Source of the DNA: Edwardsiella anguillarum
Lineage (GTDB): Bacteria; Pseudomonadota; Gammaproteobacteria; Enterobacterales; Enterobacteriaceae
Direction: 5' to 3' (one strand)
DNA: 64,000 bases
Assembly (NCBI RefSeq): GCF_008801815.1
Contig: NZ_VZOX01000015.1
Made by a program: the position numbers and the translations under genes. The notes beneath the pieces were generated by a model, which saw only the letters and a list, made by a program, of their open reading frames with translations, had not been told where the DNA came from and searched no databases. Position 1 is the first letter of the stretch; each line of letters opens with the position of its first letter. This document shows, one piece after another, positions 31,541 to 39,879 of the stretch.

Positions 31541-32992
31541 CTATGCGATGCCCCCTAAAAACAGCCGGGCCAGCAGCAGCAGCAGCAGGCAGGCGAGGCT
31601 GCCGCCCAGGGCGCCGATCAGCGCCATGCTGGCCTGCCGCTGCCGTCCCCCCAGCCAGGCCAGCAGGCGCGGCAGCTGAACGCCAAGCAGGGCGGACAGC
31701 ATCATGGCCACGACGGCGATCAGCACCACCAGGCTGCCTATCTGCGCATCCTGGTAGTAGAGTCCGCCGATAACGCCGAGCAGGCTGCCGATGAGCAGCC
31801 CCTCCAGCAGCGCGACGCCCAGCTCACGCACCACGATCGGCGCCGCGTTGGCGCGCAGCAGGTGTCGCCGGTTTAGGGCCCGCTGGGCAACGGCGGCGCT
31901 TTGCCATGCGCCGCTGGCGCACAGGAGCATCAGCAGGGGCAGCAGCAGGGCCAGCATCGGCCAGTGGCCCAGCAGCGGGCTAAGGCCGGCGCTGAGCAGG
32001 GCGGCGGGCAGCGCCAGCGCGCAGATCCCCGCCAGCGGGAGCGCACGGGCGCGCAGGCTGCGGGTGATCGGGGCGAACAGATCCTCATCTTGACGCAGGC
32101 CGGCCAGGCGGAACAGGCGCTGCTCGTGGTGGCGCTGCAGGCACTGCGCCGCCTGGATCAGGTTAAACTGCCCCAGCAGCATGCCCTTATCGTCGGTGAC
32201 CGGGACGCAGGCGCGCCTCTCGCGTATCAGCATGGCGGCGGCGTCGAGCGCATCATCGTCGGGATGCAGGCTCTGGGGCGGTGGCAGCATGATATCGGCG
32301 ACGCGGCCATCCGGCGCGGCAGCCAGCAGGGTGCTCAGGGGCAGCTCGCCGCACAGGCGGCCGTTGCCGTCGGTGACAAACAGCCGATCGCTGCCGCCGG
32401 GCAGCGGCGGCCGCTGGCGTAGCCACTGCAGCAGCAGCAGTAGGGCCATATCCTGACGTACGCTGCGGGTTTCCGTATCCAGCGTCATCTGGGCACCGAC
32501 GCTGTGCAGTGCGTAGCTCAGCAGGGTGCGTGCGCGGCTACGCTGTTCGCCCTCCATCAGGGTGAGCATGCGTCCGGTCAAGGGCTGCGGCAGCTGGCGG
32601 CCGAGCGTGATGCGGCGCTCCAGCGGTAGGGACTGCAGGGTTTGCAGCAGGGCCTTGTCACTCAGGGTGGCCGTCAGCTCTGGCCATAGGCAGGGATCGC
32701 TGTGGGCCAGCACCTGTGCCTGCTGGCCCTGGCTTAGCTGCGACCAGAGCGCCAGGCGCCGATCGCAGGGCAGGGCGCAGAGGATATCGCTGAGATCGTC
32801 GGCCGGCAGCGTGCGCGCCGCCTGGCGGATCTCGGCGCTGTCATCCAGCAGCTGCGGATCGTTGAGCAGATGGGGATCGTCCAGACGACCGAGCAGACCA
32901 TCGCTAACGGCCTGCTCCGTCAGCAGGATCTGCAGAATACGCGTACGCGTCTGCGCACGCTGCTCTGCGCTGAGGGTAACGGTGGCGGACAT
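31541..32992 (-). CDS. mgtE: MgtE-family magnesium transporter
   Basis: The 483-residue protein has a helical N domain (ADDLSDILCALPCDRRLALWSQL), a CBS pair (about residues 210 to 310, RVADIMLPPPQSLHPDDDALDAAAMLIRERRACVPVTDD) and five C-terminal membrane helices. MgtE forms a gated Mg2+ channel in the inner membrane. The pore region is more diverged than usual: the expected membrane-helix GGN-type motifs are hard to see, so ion choice is less certain. E. coli K-12 has no mgtE. It stands alone between the dgcE and yfgG genes. Confidence 0.82.
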   Translation of the reverse strand: MSATVTLSAEQRAQTRTRILQILLTEQAVSDGLLGRLDDPHLLNDPQLLDDSAEIRQAARTLPADDLSDILCALPCDRRLALWSQLSQGQQAQVLAHSDPCLWPELTATLSDKALLQTLQSLPLERRITLGRQLPQPLTGRMLTLMEGEQRSRARTLLSYALHSVGAQMTLDTETRSVRQDMALLLLLQWLRQRPPLPGGSDRLFVTDGNGRLCGELPLSTLLAAAPDGRVADIMLPPPQSLHPDDDALDAAAMLIRERRACVPVTDDKGMLLGQFNLIQAAQCLQRHHEQRLFRLAGLRQDEDLFAPITRSLRARALPLAGICALALPAALLSAGLSPLLGHWPMLALLLPLLMLLCASGAWQSAAVAQRALNRRHLLRANAAPIVVRELGVALLEGLLIGSLLGVIGGLYYQDAQIGSLVVLIAVVAMMLSALLGVQLPRLLAWLGGRQRQASMALIGALGGSLACLLLLLLARLFLGGIA

Positions 32993-33120
32993 CGTGACTC
33001 AATCCTTGTGATGGTTGATCAATGGGGTTAATGGGCGTTTTGCGGACAGCGGCGATCCGCCATTATCGGTTCCGCCGCCGGGGGACGCAACGGGGAGATC
33101 GCGGGGGCGTACGGGAACGC

Positions 33121-33321
33121 TCAGCGGCGGTCGTTGGCGTCGTTCTGGGTCAGGGGCTGCGATTGTTCTACGGAGGTGTTCTGTTGACTGCGGTGATGGT
33201 CCAGCGCGCCGATGGAGGCATACAGCAGACGGCCAAACAGAATGATGAAGCTTATCAGCAATACGATCCGGGTCATACGTATGTTGGTTCGTCGTTTCAT
33301 CTTGTGGGTCATTATCATCAT
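33121..33321 (-). CDS. yfgG: YfgG-like small membrane protein
   Basis: The 66-residue protein matches E. coli YfgG (63 residues) around MTRIVLLISFIILFGRLLYASIGALDHHRSQ. It has one membrane helix with a basic N-terminal side. In E. coli yfgG lies divergent to pdeF (yfgF), as here; the protein has been linked to nickel and cobalt stress in mutant screens, but its mechanism is unknown. The start is uncertain by up to seven codons because no strong ribosome-binding site is seen. Confidence 0.82.
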   Translation of the reverse strand: MMIMTHKMKRRTNIRMTRIVLLISFIILFGRLLYASIGALDHHRSQQNTSVEQSQPLTQNDANDRR

Positions 33322-33649
33322 TAAAACGTAGGGTCTCTTATTCGAAATTATAGGGTGATTTAGGCACAGTAACGGGCGGGCGTCAATGGCCGGCGATGTC
33401 GCTATCCTCTCCCGGTGATCGCGATCCGGATATGATGATGAGCTCTATTACATAAAAAATATTGATGATTCTTGCGCCGTCGCCGGGCGCGCGCGATGTT
33501 TCGCCGCTGTCTCCCGCGGCGGCTGACGCATTTTTCTGCCGCGGTTTTCGTGATACCATCGCAGGGTAACTAAATAGGGCGATCGGGGCGTAACAGGGGT
33601 CCGCCGGCGAGTAGCGATGAGCGATAAGGGCAGTGATTAAGCCGTTTCC
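33322..33649. promoter_or_regulatory. Divergent promoter region of yfgG and the PdeF-like gene
   Basis: This 328-bp gap separates the divergent genes. It contains an AT-rich segment near 33440-33470 (TATTACATAAAAAATATTGATG) suited to a promoter and GC-rich hairpins near 33480-33540. No riboswitch or operator of a known regulator is recognised. Confidence 0.5.
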
Positions 33650-35872
33650 ATGAAAGCAGATAAGCGTCGCACCATATCGGGCTGGTCCCGCTGGGGAGAA
33701 CCGTTGCTGTTCGCCCTGCTGGTTATTCCACTCAGTATTTTATACTCACCGCGGGTGATCCTGCCAAACGGGCAGGCGTACCTTATCGCCCTGCTGCCCG
33801 CCGCCGCGCTGGCGCTGAGTTTCCTGTACGGTAGCCGTATGCTGGCGCCGATCGTGCTCGTGGCGCTGGCGACGCTCTATCTCGCCTATGGCGTGACGCC
33901 GCTGCTGGCGGTTGGGCTGCCCTTCAGCCTGACGTTGCTGCTCTGCTGGTGGGGCTATACCCAGCAGGTCGGGCCCCGCTGGCGCGCCGGGCTGGCCAAA
34001 CCCCATCAGATGCTGCCGCGCCTGTTCTGGCTCGCCGGCATGTTTCCCCTGCTGTTCATTCTGTTGACCCAGATAGCGGTCACCATGGGGATGTTTTCCG
34101 GGCACTCTTTCTTTGCCGAACGGCTCCCCTTTTCAATGAGTACGCTGACTAACTACCAGGGGATGGTGCTGGGCGCGTTGGTGGGTGCCCCGCTCTATTA
34201 TCACCTGCTGCGTCTGCTGCGCCGCCCGCGCTACTGGCAGGTGATGCGCCGCCGCTGCCGGCGGGAGCAAACGGGCGACGCCGCGGGGTGGGAGCCCTAC
34301 CTCTGGGGCGGCGTCGTTGCCGTGATGATCGCCCTGCTGTGCATCCGCGCGCAGGCGCAGGGCAGCATTCTGTTTACCGACTATACGCTGACCCTGCTGC
34401 TGCCGGTGATGATTTTTGGCGCCATGCGCTATGGCTATCTGCTGAGTACGCTGGTCTGGTCGGTGGCGGTGATAATCCTGCTGCTCAACTATGAAGGCTA
34501 TGTCGAGCCGGACGATCTGAGCCGCAATATCTGTTTTATTACCGCCATGCTGATCGTGTTTACCCTGACGGTGATCCTGATGGCGGCGATCAATGGTCGA
34601 CAGCGCCGCCTGTACCGCCATATGCGTCGGGCGGCGATGATCGATCCGGTGGTACAGCTGCCCAACGTCGGCTGTCTGGAGCAGGATCTGCAGCGCTATG
34701 GCCGCTCGGTGCTGTGCTTCGTACGCATTTCCAGCCTGGATACCCTGTGCCGTACCTACGGCATGCAGGTACGCTTGAGCTATAAGCAGCGTCTGGCGGC
34801 CGCGTTTCGGGCGGCGCTGCACGCCGATGAGCGGGTGTATCATCTGCCCGGTTATGATCTGCTGATCCGTCTGGAGCCCGGGCGCGCGCAGCAGACGCTG
34901 CGCCACCTGGAGCAGGTGGCGCACGCCTTTCGCCTGCAGTGGAATGGGCTGCCGCTGCAGCGGCAGCTGGGGCTGAGCTACTGTGGCGTCCCGGGAACGG
35001 TCGAGGCGCTGTATAGCCTGATTGGTGAGCTGAGCGCGATGGCGGAGCAGTCGCTGGACAGCGGGCGGCTGGAGAGCCTGGCGCTGAATCAGCGCCGTCT
35101 GCAGCAGGGGATTGGCCGCAAGGCCGGCCTGCTGAAAACGCTGCAGCGCGCGTTGGAAAACGATCGCTTTATCCTGTCTGCTCAGCCCATCGAAGGCTTT
35201 CGCGGCGAGAGCTATCAGGAGATCCTGCTGAAGGTGGTCGATGAGCAGGGGAGCCACCTGAGCCCGGAGAGCTTTTTGCCGATCGCCGAGGAGTTTGGCC
35301 TGACGGCCACGCTCGATCGCTGGGTCTTGACCCATACGCTCGCCTTTATCGAGCGGCACCGGGCGCAGCTGCCCGGGATCCGGGTGGCCATTCCGCTCTC
35401 CTGCGCCGGGCTGAGTCCGCCGACGCTGCCGGCGCTGCTGGAGAGCGTGCTGGCGCAGTACCGCATCGAGCCCTGGCAGCTGCTCCTGACCTTCCGGGCG
35501 GACCAACTGGCGGCGCTGTCGCCTGCGCCGTCGGCGCTGAGCGCGCTGCGTGCCCTGGGGTGTCACGTCGCCCTGAGCGGCATCGACTTCGTGCACGCCG
35601 GAGGGCAGCCGGAGCTGGATGCCGATATCCTGCAAATGACGCCCGCGCTGAGCCGCCGTCTGGGAGCCGACAGCGCGGAGCAGTATATTGTGACAGCGCT
35701 GTGTCAGGTCGCCCACCTTCGGCGTCAGACGGTCGTGGCCCGGGGGGTGGACAGCAATGCCCAGCGCGCACGCCTGAAGCAGCTGGGGGTCGACGCCATT
35801 CAGGGGCGTCTGGCCGGGACGCCGATCCCGCTGAGCGCGCTCTTGCCTAGCGCGGAGACAGCAAAAGAATAG
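33650..35872 (+). CDS. pdeF: PdeF (YfgF)-like MASE1-GGDEF-EAL protein with eroded catalytic sites
   Basis: The 740-residue protein aligns with E. coli PdeF over its length: membrane MASE1-type sensor to about residue 320, degenerate GGDEF (LPGYDLLIRL), then an EAL domain. EIL with the metal-binding Glu survives at E524. Other catalytic positions are lost compared with PdeF: INLS has become IPLS, FEVTES has become LTFRADQ, the DDFGTG block is absent (LSGIDFVHAG), LKIDG reads LQMTPA and VVAEYVE reads VVARGVD. Phosphodiesterase activity is therefore not expected. It may act as a c-di-GMP-independent or binding-only sensor. Confidence 0.9.
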   Translation: MKADKRRTISGWSRWGEPLLFALLVIPLSILYSPRVILPNGQAYLIALLPAAALALSFLYGSRMLAPIVLVALATLYLAYGVTPLLAVGLPFSLTLLLCWWGYTQQVGPRWRAGLAKPHQMLPRLFWLAGMFPLLFILLTQIAVTMGMFSGHSFFAERLPFSMSTLTNYQGMVLGALVGAPLYYHLLRLLRRPRYWQVMRRRCRREQTGDAAGWEPYLWGGVVAVMIALLCIRAQAQGSILFTDYTLTLLLPVMIFGAMRYGYLLSTLVWSVAVIILLLNYEGYVEPDDLSRNICFITAMLIVFTLTVILMAAINGRQRRLYRHMRRAAMIDPVVQLPNVGCLEQDLQRYGRSVLCFVRISSLDTLCRTYGMQVRLSYKQRLAAAFRAALHADERVYHLPGYDLLIRLEPGRAQQTLRHLEQVAHAFRLQWNGLPLQRQLGLSYCGVPGTVEALYSLIGELSAMAEQSLDSGRLESLALNQRRLQQGIGRKAGLLKTLQRALENDRFILSAQPIEGFRGESYQEILLKVVDEQGSHLSPESFLPIAEEFGLTATLDRWVLTHTLAFIERHRAQLPGIRVAIPLSCAGLSPPTLPALLESVLAQYRIEPWQLLLTFRADQLAALSPAPSALSALRALGCHVALSGIDFVHAGGQPELDADILQMTPALSRRLGADSAEQYIVTALCQVAHLRRQTVVARGVDSNAQRARLKQLGVDAIQGRLAGTPIPLSALLPSAETAKE

Positions 35873-36550
35873 CGGCTTATCGCGTCATTTTATGTGCAAC
35901 GGGGGAAAGCGATAACTCTCGATAGTTATCAGATTGATTCATCGCGGGTAACATGCCGACTCTTTCACAGTTTTCTTGACGCTGGTTACGCGATGTCTCC
36001 CGCTGTGCCATACAGAGGAAAATGCTTTTTGCCGGCGTTTTTTTGCGCTAACGCCCGCAGGGTACACCAGCGATGGGGGCAATTTATCTCTGGTCATACT
36101 CCAATAACTCCAAATCATTATCTGAACTGGTGTATTTATATGGAGAATGATTCCGCAGTTGAATTTAATCCTTGTCTTTTACTGGCGGTAACGTGTTTAC
36201 TTATTACCGCTGTCGCCATATTACGCCTGTCGTGCATGGGGATCGTGAATGCCGTCGCCGTCAGGGCGCGGCAGGGCTGTGCGGCTCCCTACGGGAGCGC
36301 GTGCACGGTTTCCCCGCGGCGTGGTATGTGTGGATGTAAATGCGGTTAAGGACCTGGGCACATGCCGCCCTGACGCGATTCTGAGGTAAGCTCCCCCAGA
36401 GTAGTGAGAGTGATCTCTGTTGCCATCCGCAAGGAGTTTTCCCCCGCGATACCAAATAGTGACGCTTCCCAACCGCTGCGCGCCACCGGGCCGCCGCGCG
36501 CTGTGGACAGCGGATATATCCTAAGAATTAAGGCATCACGACATCATATT
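35873..36550. other. Gap without a supported gene upstream of brnQ
   Basis: The 678-bp stretch contains an open frame of about 150 codons on the plus strand, but it lacks a ribosome-binding site and the product is low in recognisable order. An ACTCCAAATCATT / ATGGAGAATGATT pair near 36107-36152 is an inverted/direct repeat mixture of unknown meaning. The part just before brnQ should carry its promoter. Confidence 0.55.
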
Positions 36551-37858
36551 ATGACGCATCGTTTAACCTCTAGAGATATCCTGGCGCTGGGTTTTATGAC
36601 CTTTGCGCTGTTTGTCGGCGCGGGCAATATTATTTTCCCCCCGATGGTGGGGCTGCAGTCCGGCGAGCATGTCTGGATTGCCGCGCTGGGCTTCCTGATC
36701 ACTGCCGTCGGTCTCCCGGTGGCGACCGTGGTGGCGCTGGCCAAGGTCGGGGGCGGCATTGACGCCCTCAGCTCGCCGCTCGGCCGTCGCGCCGGCCTGC
36801 TGCTGGCGACGGTCGCCTATCTGGCGGTCGGGCCGCTGTTCGCCATTCCGCGTACCACCACCGTCTCCTTTGAGGTCGGCATCGCGCCGTTGACCGGCGA
36901 GGGAACGTGGCCGCTGCTGGGCTATAGCGTGATCTATTTTGCGCTGGTGGTCGTGATTTCGTTGTACCCGGGAAAGCTGCTGGATACGGTGGGCCACGTC
37001 CTGGCGCCGCTGAAGATTGCCGCGCTGGCGATCCTGGGCATTGCCGCGCTGATCTGGCCCGCGGGCAGCTTGGTTCCGGCGACCGAGGTGTATCGTCAGA
37101 TTCCGTTCTCCACGGGCTTTGTTAACGGCTATCTGACCATGGATACGCTGGGCGCCATGGTGTTTGGCATCGTCATCGTCAACGCCGCCCGCTCGCGCGG
37201 GGTCAGCGATGCCCGCCTGCTGACGCGCTACACCATCTGGGCCGGCCTGATCGCTGGCCTGGGGCTGACGCTGGTATACCTTAGCCTGTTTAAGCTGGGG
37301 TCCGACAGCGGCGTACTGGTGCCGGATGCCCAGAACGGCGCGGTGATCCTGCACGCCTATGTGCAGCACACCTTCGGCAACATGGGCGCCATCTTCCTGG
37401 CGGCGCTGATCTTCATCGCCTGTATGGTGACGGCGGTCGGTCTGACCTGCGCCTGTGCCGAATTCTTTGCCGAGCATCTGCCCCTGAGCTACCGTACGCT
37501 GGTGTTTATGCTGGGTCTGTTCTCCATGGTGGTCTCCAACCTGGGGCTGAGCCTGCTCATCAAAATCTCGATCCCGGTGCTGACGGCCATTTATCCGCCC
37601 TGTATTGCGCTGGTGGTACTGAGCTTTACCCTGCGCTGGTGGCACCGCGCGCCGCGGGTCTTTGTACCGGTGATGGCGGTCAGTCTGCTGTTCGGCATTC
37701 TGGACGCGCTGACCGGCGCGGGAATGGTGACGGCCCTGCCGGGGTGGATTCAGCATCTGCCGCTGGCGGAGCAGGGGCTGGCATGGCTGCCGCCGTCGCT
37801 GGCCATGATGGCGCTGGCCGGTCTGTTCGATCGCCTGCTGGGGCGCGCCCGGTCATGA
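36551..37858 (+). CDS. brnQ: Branched-chain amino acid:Na+ symporter BrnQ
   Basis: The 435-residue membrane protein matches BrnQ (LIV-II system): SRDILALGFMTFALFVGAGNIIFPPMVGLQ at the start and the VGPLFAIPRTTTVSFEVGIAP block. It takes up Leu, Ile and Val with sodium. Twelve or so membrane segments are visible. The start MTHRLTS agrees with E. coli; longer in-frame sequence upstream is not conserved. It lies upstream of proY in the same direction as in E. coli. phoBR, which precede brnQ in E. coli, are replaced here by the pdeF region. Confidence 0.93.
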   Translation: MTHRLTSRDILALGFMTFALFVGAGNIIFPPMVGLQSGEHVWIAALGFLITAVGLPVATVVALAKVGGGIDALSSPLGRRAGLLLATVAYLAVGPLFAIPRTTTVSFEVGIAPLTGEGTWPLLGYSVIYFALVVVISLYPGKLLDTVGHVLAPLKIAALAILGIAALIWPAGSLVPATEVYRQIPFSTGFVNGYLTMDTLGAMVFGIVIVNAARSRGVSDARLLTRYTIWAGLIAGLGLTLVYLSLFKLGSDSGVLVPDAQNGAVILHAYVQHTFGNMGAIFLAALIFIACMVTAVGLTCACAEFFAEHLPLSYRTLVFMLGLFSMVVSNLGLSLLIKISIPVLTAIYPPCIALVVLSFTLRWWHRAPRVFVPVMAVSLLFGILDALTGAGMVTALPGWIQHLPLAEQGLAWLPPSLAMMALAGLFDRLLGRARS

Positions 37859-37921
37859 TGTAAAGCGTGGCCGTCATGAAATTGTTACAGTTGATGACGT
37901 GAACTGCGCCGGCGGCCACTC

Positions 37922-37972
37922 TATAATCATCGGTGTTTTTCAGCACGGGCGTCTGCGTCCGTGTTTTTTTTT
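37922..37972 (+). promoter_or_regulatory. Promoter -10 followed at once by a terminator hairpin, upstream of proY
   Basis: A consensus TATAAT at 37922 is followed about 17 bp later by a stem CACGG-G-CG / CG-T-CCGTG and a run of nine or more T. The hairpin may end brnQ transcripts, but a start from this TATAAT would make a very short RNA or a terminable proY leader. The -35 region is weak. proY starts 25 bp after the T-run. Confidence 0.55.
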
Positions 37973-37997
37973 GACAGGCGAATGGGTAACTCATCAC

Positions 37998-39395
37998 ATG
38001 CAACAACAAGCCAATAAGCTAAAGCGGGGGCTCAATGCGCGCCATATCCGCTTTATGGCGTTGGGGTCGGCGATTGGCACCGGCCTTTTCTACGGTTCGG
38101 CCGACGCCATTAAGATGGCGGGGCCCAGCGTGCTGCTGGCCTATCTGATCGGCGGCGTGGTCGCGTTTATCATCATGCGTGCCCTGGGTGAGATGTCGGT
38201 TAATAACCCACAGGCCAGCTCTTTTTCGCGCTATGCGCAGGACTATCTGGGACCGATGGCCGGCTATATCACCGGCTGGACCTACTGCTTCGAGATCCTG
38301 ATTGTTGCGATCGCCGACGTGACGGCGTTCGGCATCTATATGGGGGTCTGGTTCCCCGCGGTGCCGCACTGGATCTGGGTGCTGAGCGTGGTGCTGATCA
38401 TCGGCGCGGTGAACCTGATGAGCGTGCGGGTGTTTGGCGAGCTGGAGTTTTGGTTCTCCTTTTTTAAGGTCGCCACCATCGTGGTGATGATCCTGGCGGG
38501 CTTTGGCATCATTATCTGGGGCATCGGCAACGGCGGTCAGCCGACCGGTATTCATAACCTGTGGAGCAACGGCGGCTTTTTCAGCCACGGTGTGATGGGG
38601 ATGATCCTGTCGCTGCAGCTGGTGATGTTCGCCTATGGCGGGATTGAGATCATCGGTATCACCGCCGGCGAGGCGGCCGATCCCAAGACGGCGATCCCCA
38701 AGGCGATCAATTCGGTGCCGCTGCGGATTCTGGTGTTTTACGTCGGCACTCTGTTTGTGATCATGTCCATCTATCCCTGGAATGAGGTCGGCACCCAGGG
38801 CAGCCCCTTCGTCCTGACCTTTCAGCACCTGGGGATTACCACCGCCGCCGGGATCCTGAACTTTGTGGTGATCACGGCCTCGCTGTCGGCGATTAACAGC
38901 GATGTGTTCGGGGTGGGCCGCATGCTGCACGGTATGGCGCAGCAGGGACATGCACCGCGTATCTTTGCCCGCCTCTCTCGCCACGGCATTCCGTGGGTCA
39001 CGGTGGTGGTGATGGTACTGGCGCTGCTGGTGGCGGTATACCTGAATTACATCATGCCGCAGAACGTCTTTCTGGTGATCGCCTCGCTGGCGACCTTTGC
39101 CACGGTGTGGGTGTGGATAATGATCCTGCTGTCGCAGATCGCCTTTCGCCGCCGCCTGACGCCGGAGCAGGTCAAAGGGCTGGATTTCCCGCTGCGCGGC
39201 GGTGTGTATACCTCTCTGCTGGGGATCCTGTTTCTGGCCTTTATCATCGCGCTGATCGGCTATTTCCCGGATACGCGGATATCGCTGTACGCCGGCGCCA
39301 TCTGGATCCTGGCCCTGCTGATCGGCTATCGCTTTGTCCGCCAGCCGGCGTCGCCGGACCTGGCGCAGTCGCTGCCGCCGGAGCACGTGGAGTGA
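37998..39395 (+). CDS. proY: ProY, APC-family proline-specific permease
   Basis: The 465-residue permease has 12 membrane segments and the AAT-family opening KLKRGLNARHIRFMALGSAIGTGLFYGSA, with EVGTQGSPFVLTFQHLGI in the middle. E. coli ProY is a cryptic proline carrier; in Salmonella and others related proteins take up proline or histidine. The start MQQQANK is the E. coli-like one. Order brnQ-proY-malZ is kept, although ybdG and a lipoprotein gene now lie between proY and malZ. Confidence 0.92.
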   Translation: MQQQANKLKRGLNARHIRFMALGSAIGTGLFYGSADAIKMAGPSVLLAYLIGGVVAFIIMRALGEMSVNNPQASSFSRYAQDYLGPMAGYITGWTYCFEILIVAIADVTAFGIYMGVWFPAVPHWIWVLSVVLIIGAVNLMSVRVFGELEFWFSFFKVATIVVMILAGFGIIIWGIGNGGQPTGIHNLWSNGGFFSHGVMGMILSLQLVMFAYGGIEIIGITAGEAADPKTAIPKAINSVPLRILVFYVGTLFVIMSIYPWNEVGTQGSPFVLTFQHLGITTAAGILNFVVITASLSAINSDVFGVGRMLHGMAQQGHAPRIFARLSRHGIPWVTVVVMVLALLVAVYLNYIMPQNVFLVIASLATFATVWVWIMILLSQIAFRRRLTPEQVKGLDFPLRGGVYTSLLGILFLAFIIALIGYFPDTRISLYAGAIWILALLIGYRFVRQPASPDLAQSLPPEHVE

Positions 39396-39430
39396 TACGC
39401 GCCGCGCGACGCTGAGCGCAAGAGAAAGAA

Positions 39431-39450
39431 ACGGAGCCTAAGGGCTCCGT
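39431..39450. terminator. Terminator between proY and the convergent lipoprotein gene
   Basis: ACGGAGCC and GGCTCCGT form an 8-bp stem with a four-base loop, followed by TTGTCGTT. A second copy of GGGCTCCGT follows at 39465, which could allow an alternative fold. Confidence 0.7.
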
Positions 39451-39481
39451 TTGTCGTTATAGAAGGGCTCCGTCTATCGTA

Positions 39482-39748
39482 TCAGTGAGGGCGACGGCGG
39501 GCGCGGACTTCGCTCACACCGGTGAAGGGGTCGGCCGGGGCCTCCTCCCGCTCATCGCGCCAGGCGCCGTTGCTGCGCTGGCGCAGCGCATCGCGGACGT
39601 CGTGCAGGGTATTGATCATCTCTTCATAGTGCTGTGCGGCATGCAGGGCGTCGGGTGAGACGCCGTTGCCGCTGGCGCCGTGCAGGCAGCCCACCAGGAT
39701 CAGGGCCGACAGCAGCGGCAGCAGATGTGTGCGTAGCCGTGTAAACAA
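39482..39748 (-). CDS. Small predicted lipoprotein, TTG start
   Basis: The 88-residue product has a signal peptide with a lipobox (LILVGC, Cys21), so the mature protein would be lipid-anchored. The rest is polar and helical (LHAAQHYEEMINTLHDVRDALRQR) with an Arg-rich end. The only start suited to the GGGAG ribosome-binding site is TTG, eight bases after it. I do not recognise the family. It lies 131 bp downstream of ybdG on the same strand. Confidence 0.7.
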   Translation of the reverse strand: MFTRLRTHLLPLLSALILVGCLHGASGNGVSPDALHAAQHYEEMINTLHDVRDALRQRSNGAWRDEREEAPADPFTGVSEVRARRRPH

Positions 39749-39879
39749 AGCAAATTCTCCCGGTTAAAAACGTGCGTTGTCTTTGTATCCTAGCCACGGC
39801 GGGGCGTGAACCCCGTATTCATATCGTGAGAGAGATGGGGGCGCTTTGTTACGGCACGAAACATCTGCGTCGGCAACTG

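Noticed and set aside
33400..33640. c-di-GMP riboswitch before the PdeF-like gene
   Set aside because: No GEMM consensus elements could be found.
34133..35716. 527-codon frame antisense to the PdeF-like gene
   Set aside because: Same reason: Gln/Arg/His-rich shadow of a well-supported gene.
35894..36349. Possible 151-residue protein between the PdeF-like gene and brnQ
   Set aside because: No ribosome-binding site, no recognisable domain, mixed composition.
36563..37756. 397-codon frame antisense to brnQ
   Set aside because: Mirror frame of a hydrophobic transporter gene, with no homology visible.
38019..39386. 455-codon frame antisense to almost all of proY
   Set aside because: Mirror frame with His/Arg/Gln repeats; proY is clearly coding on the plus strand.
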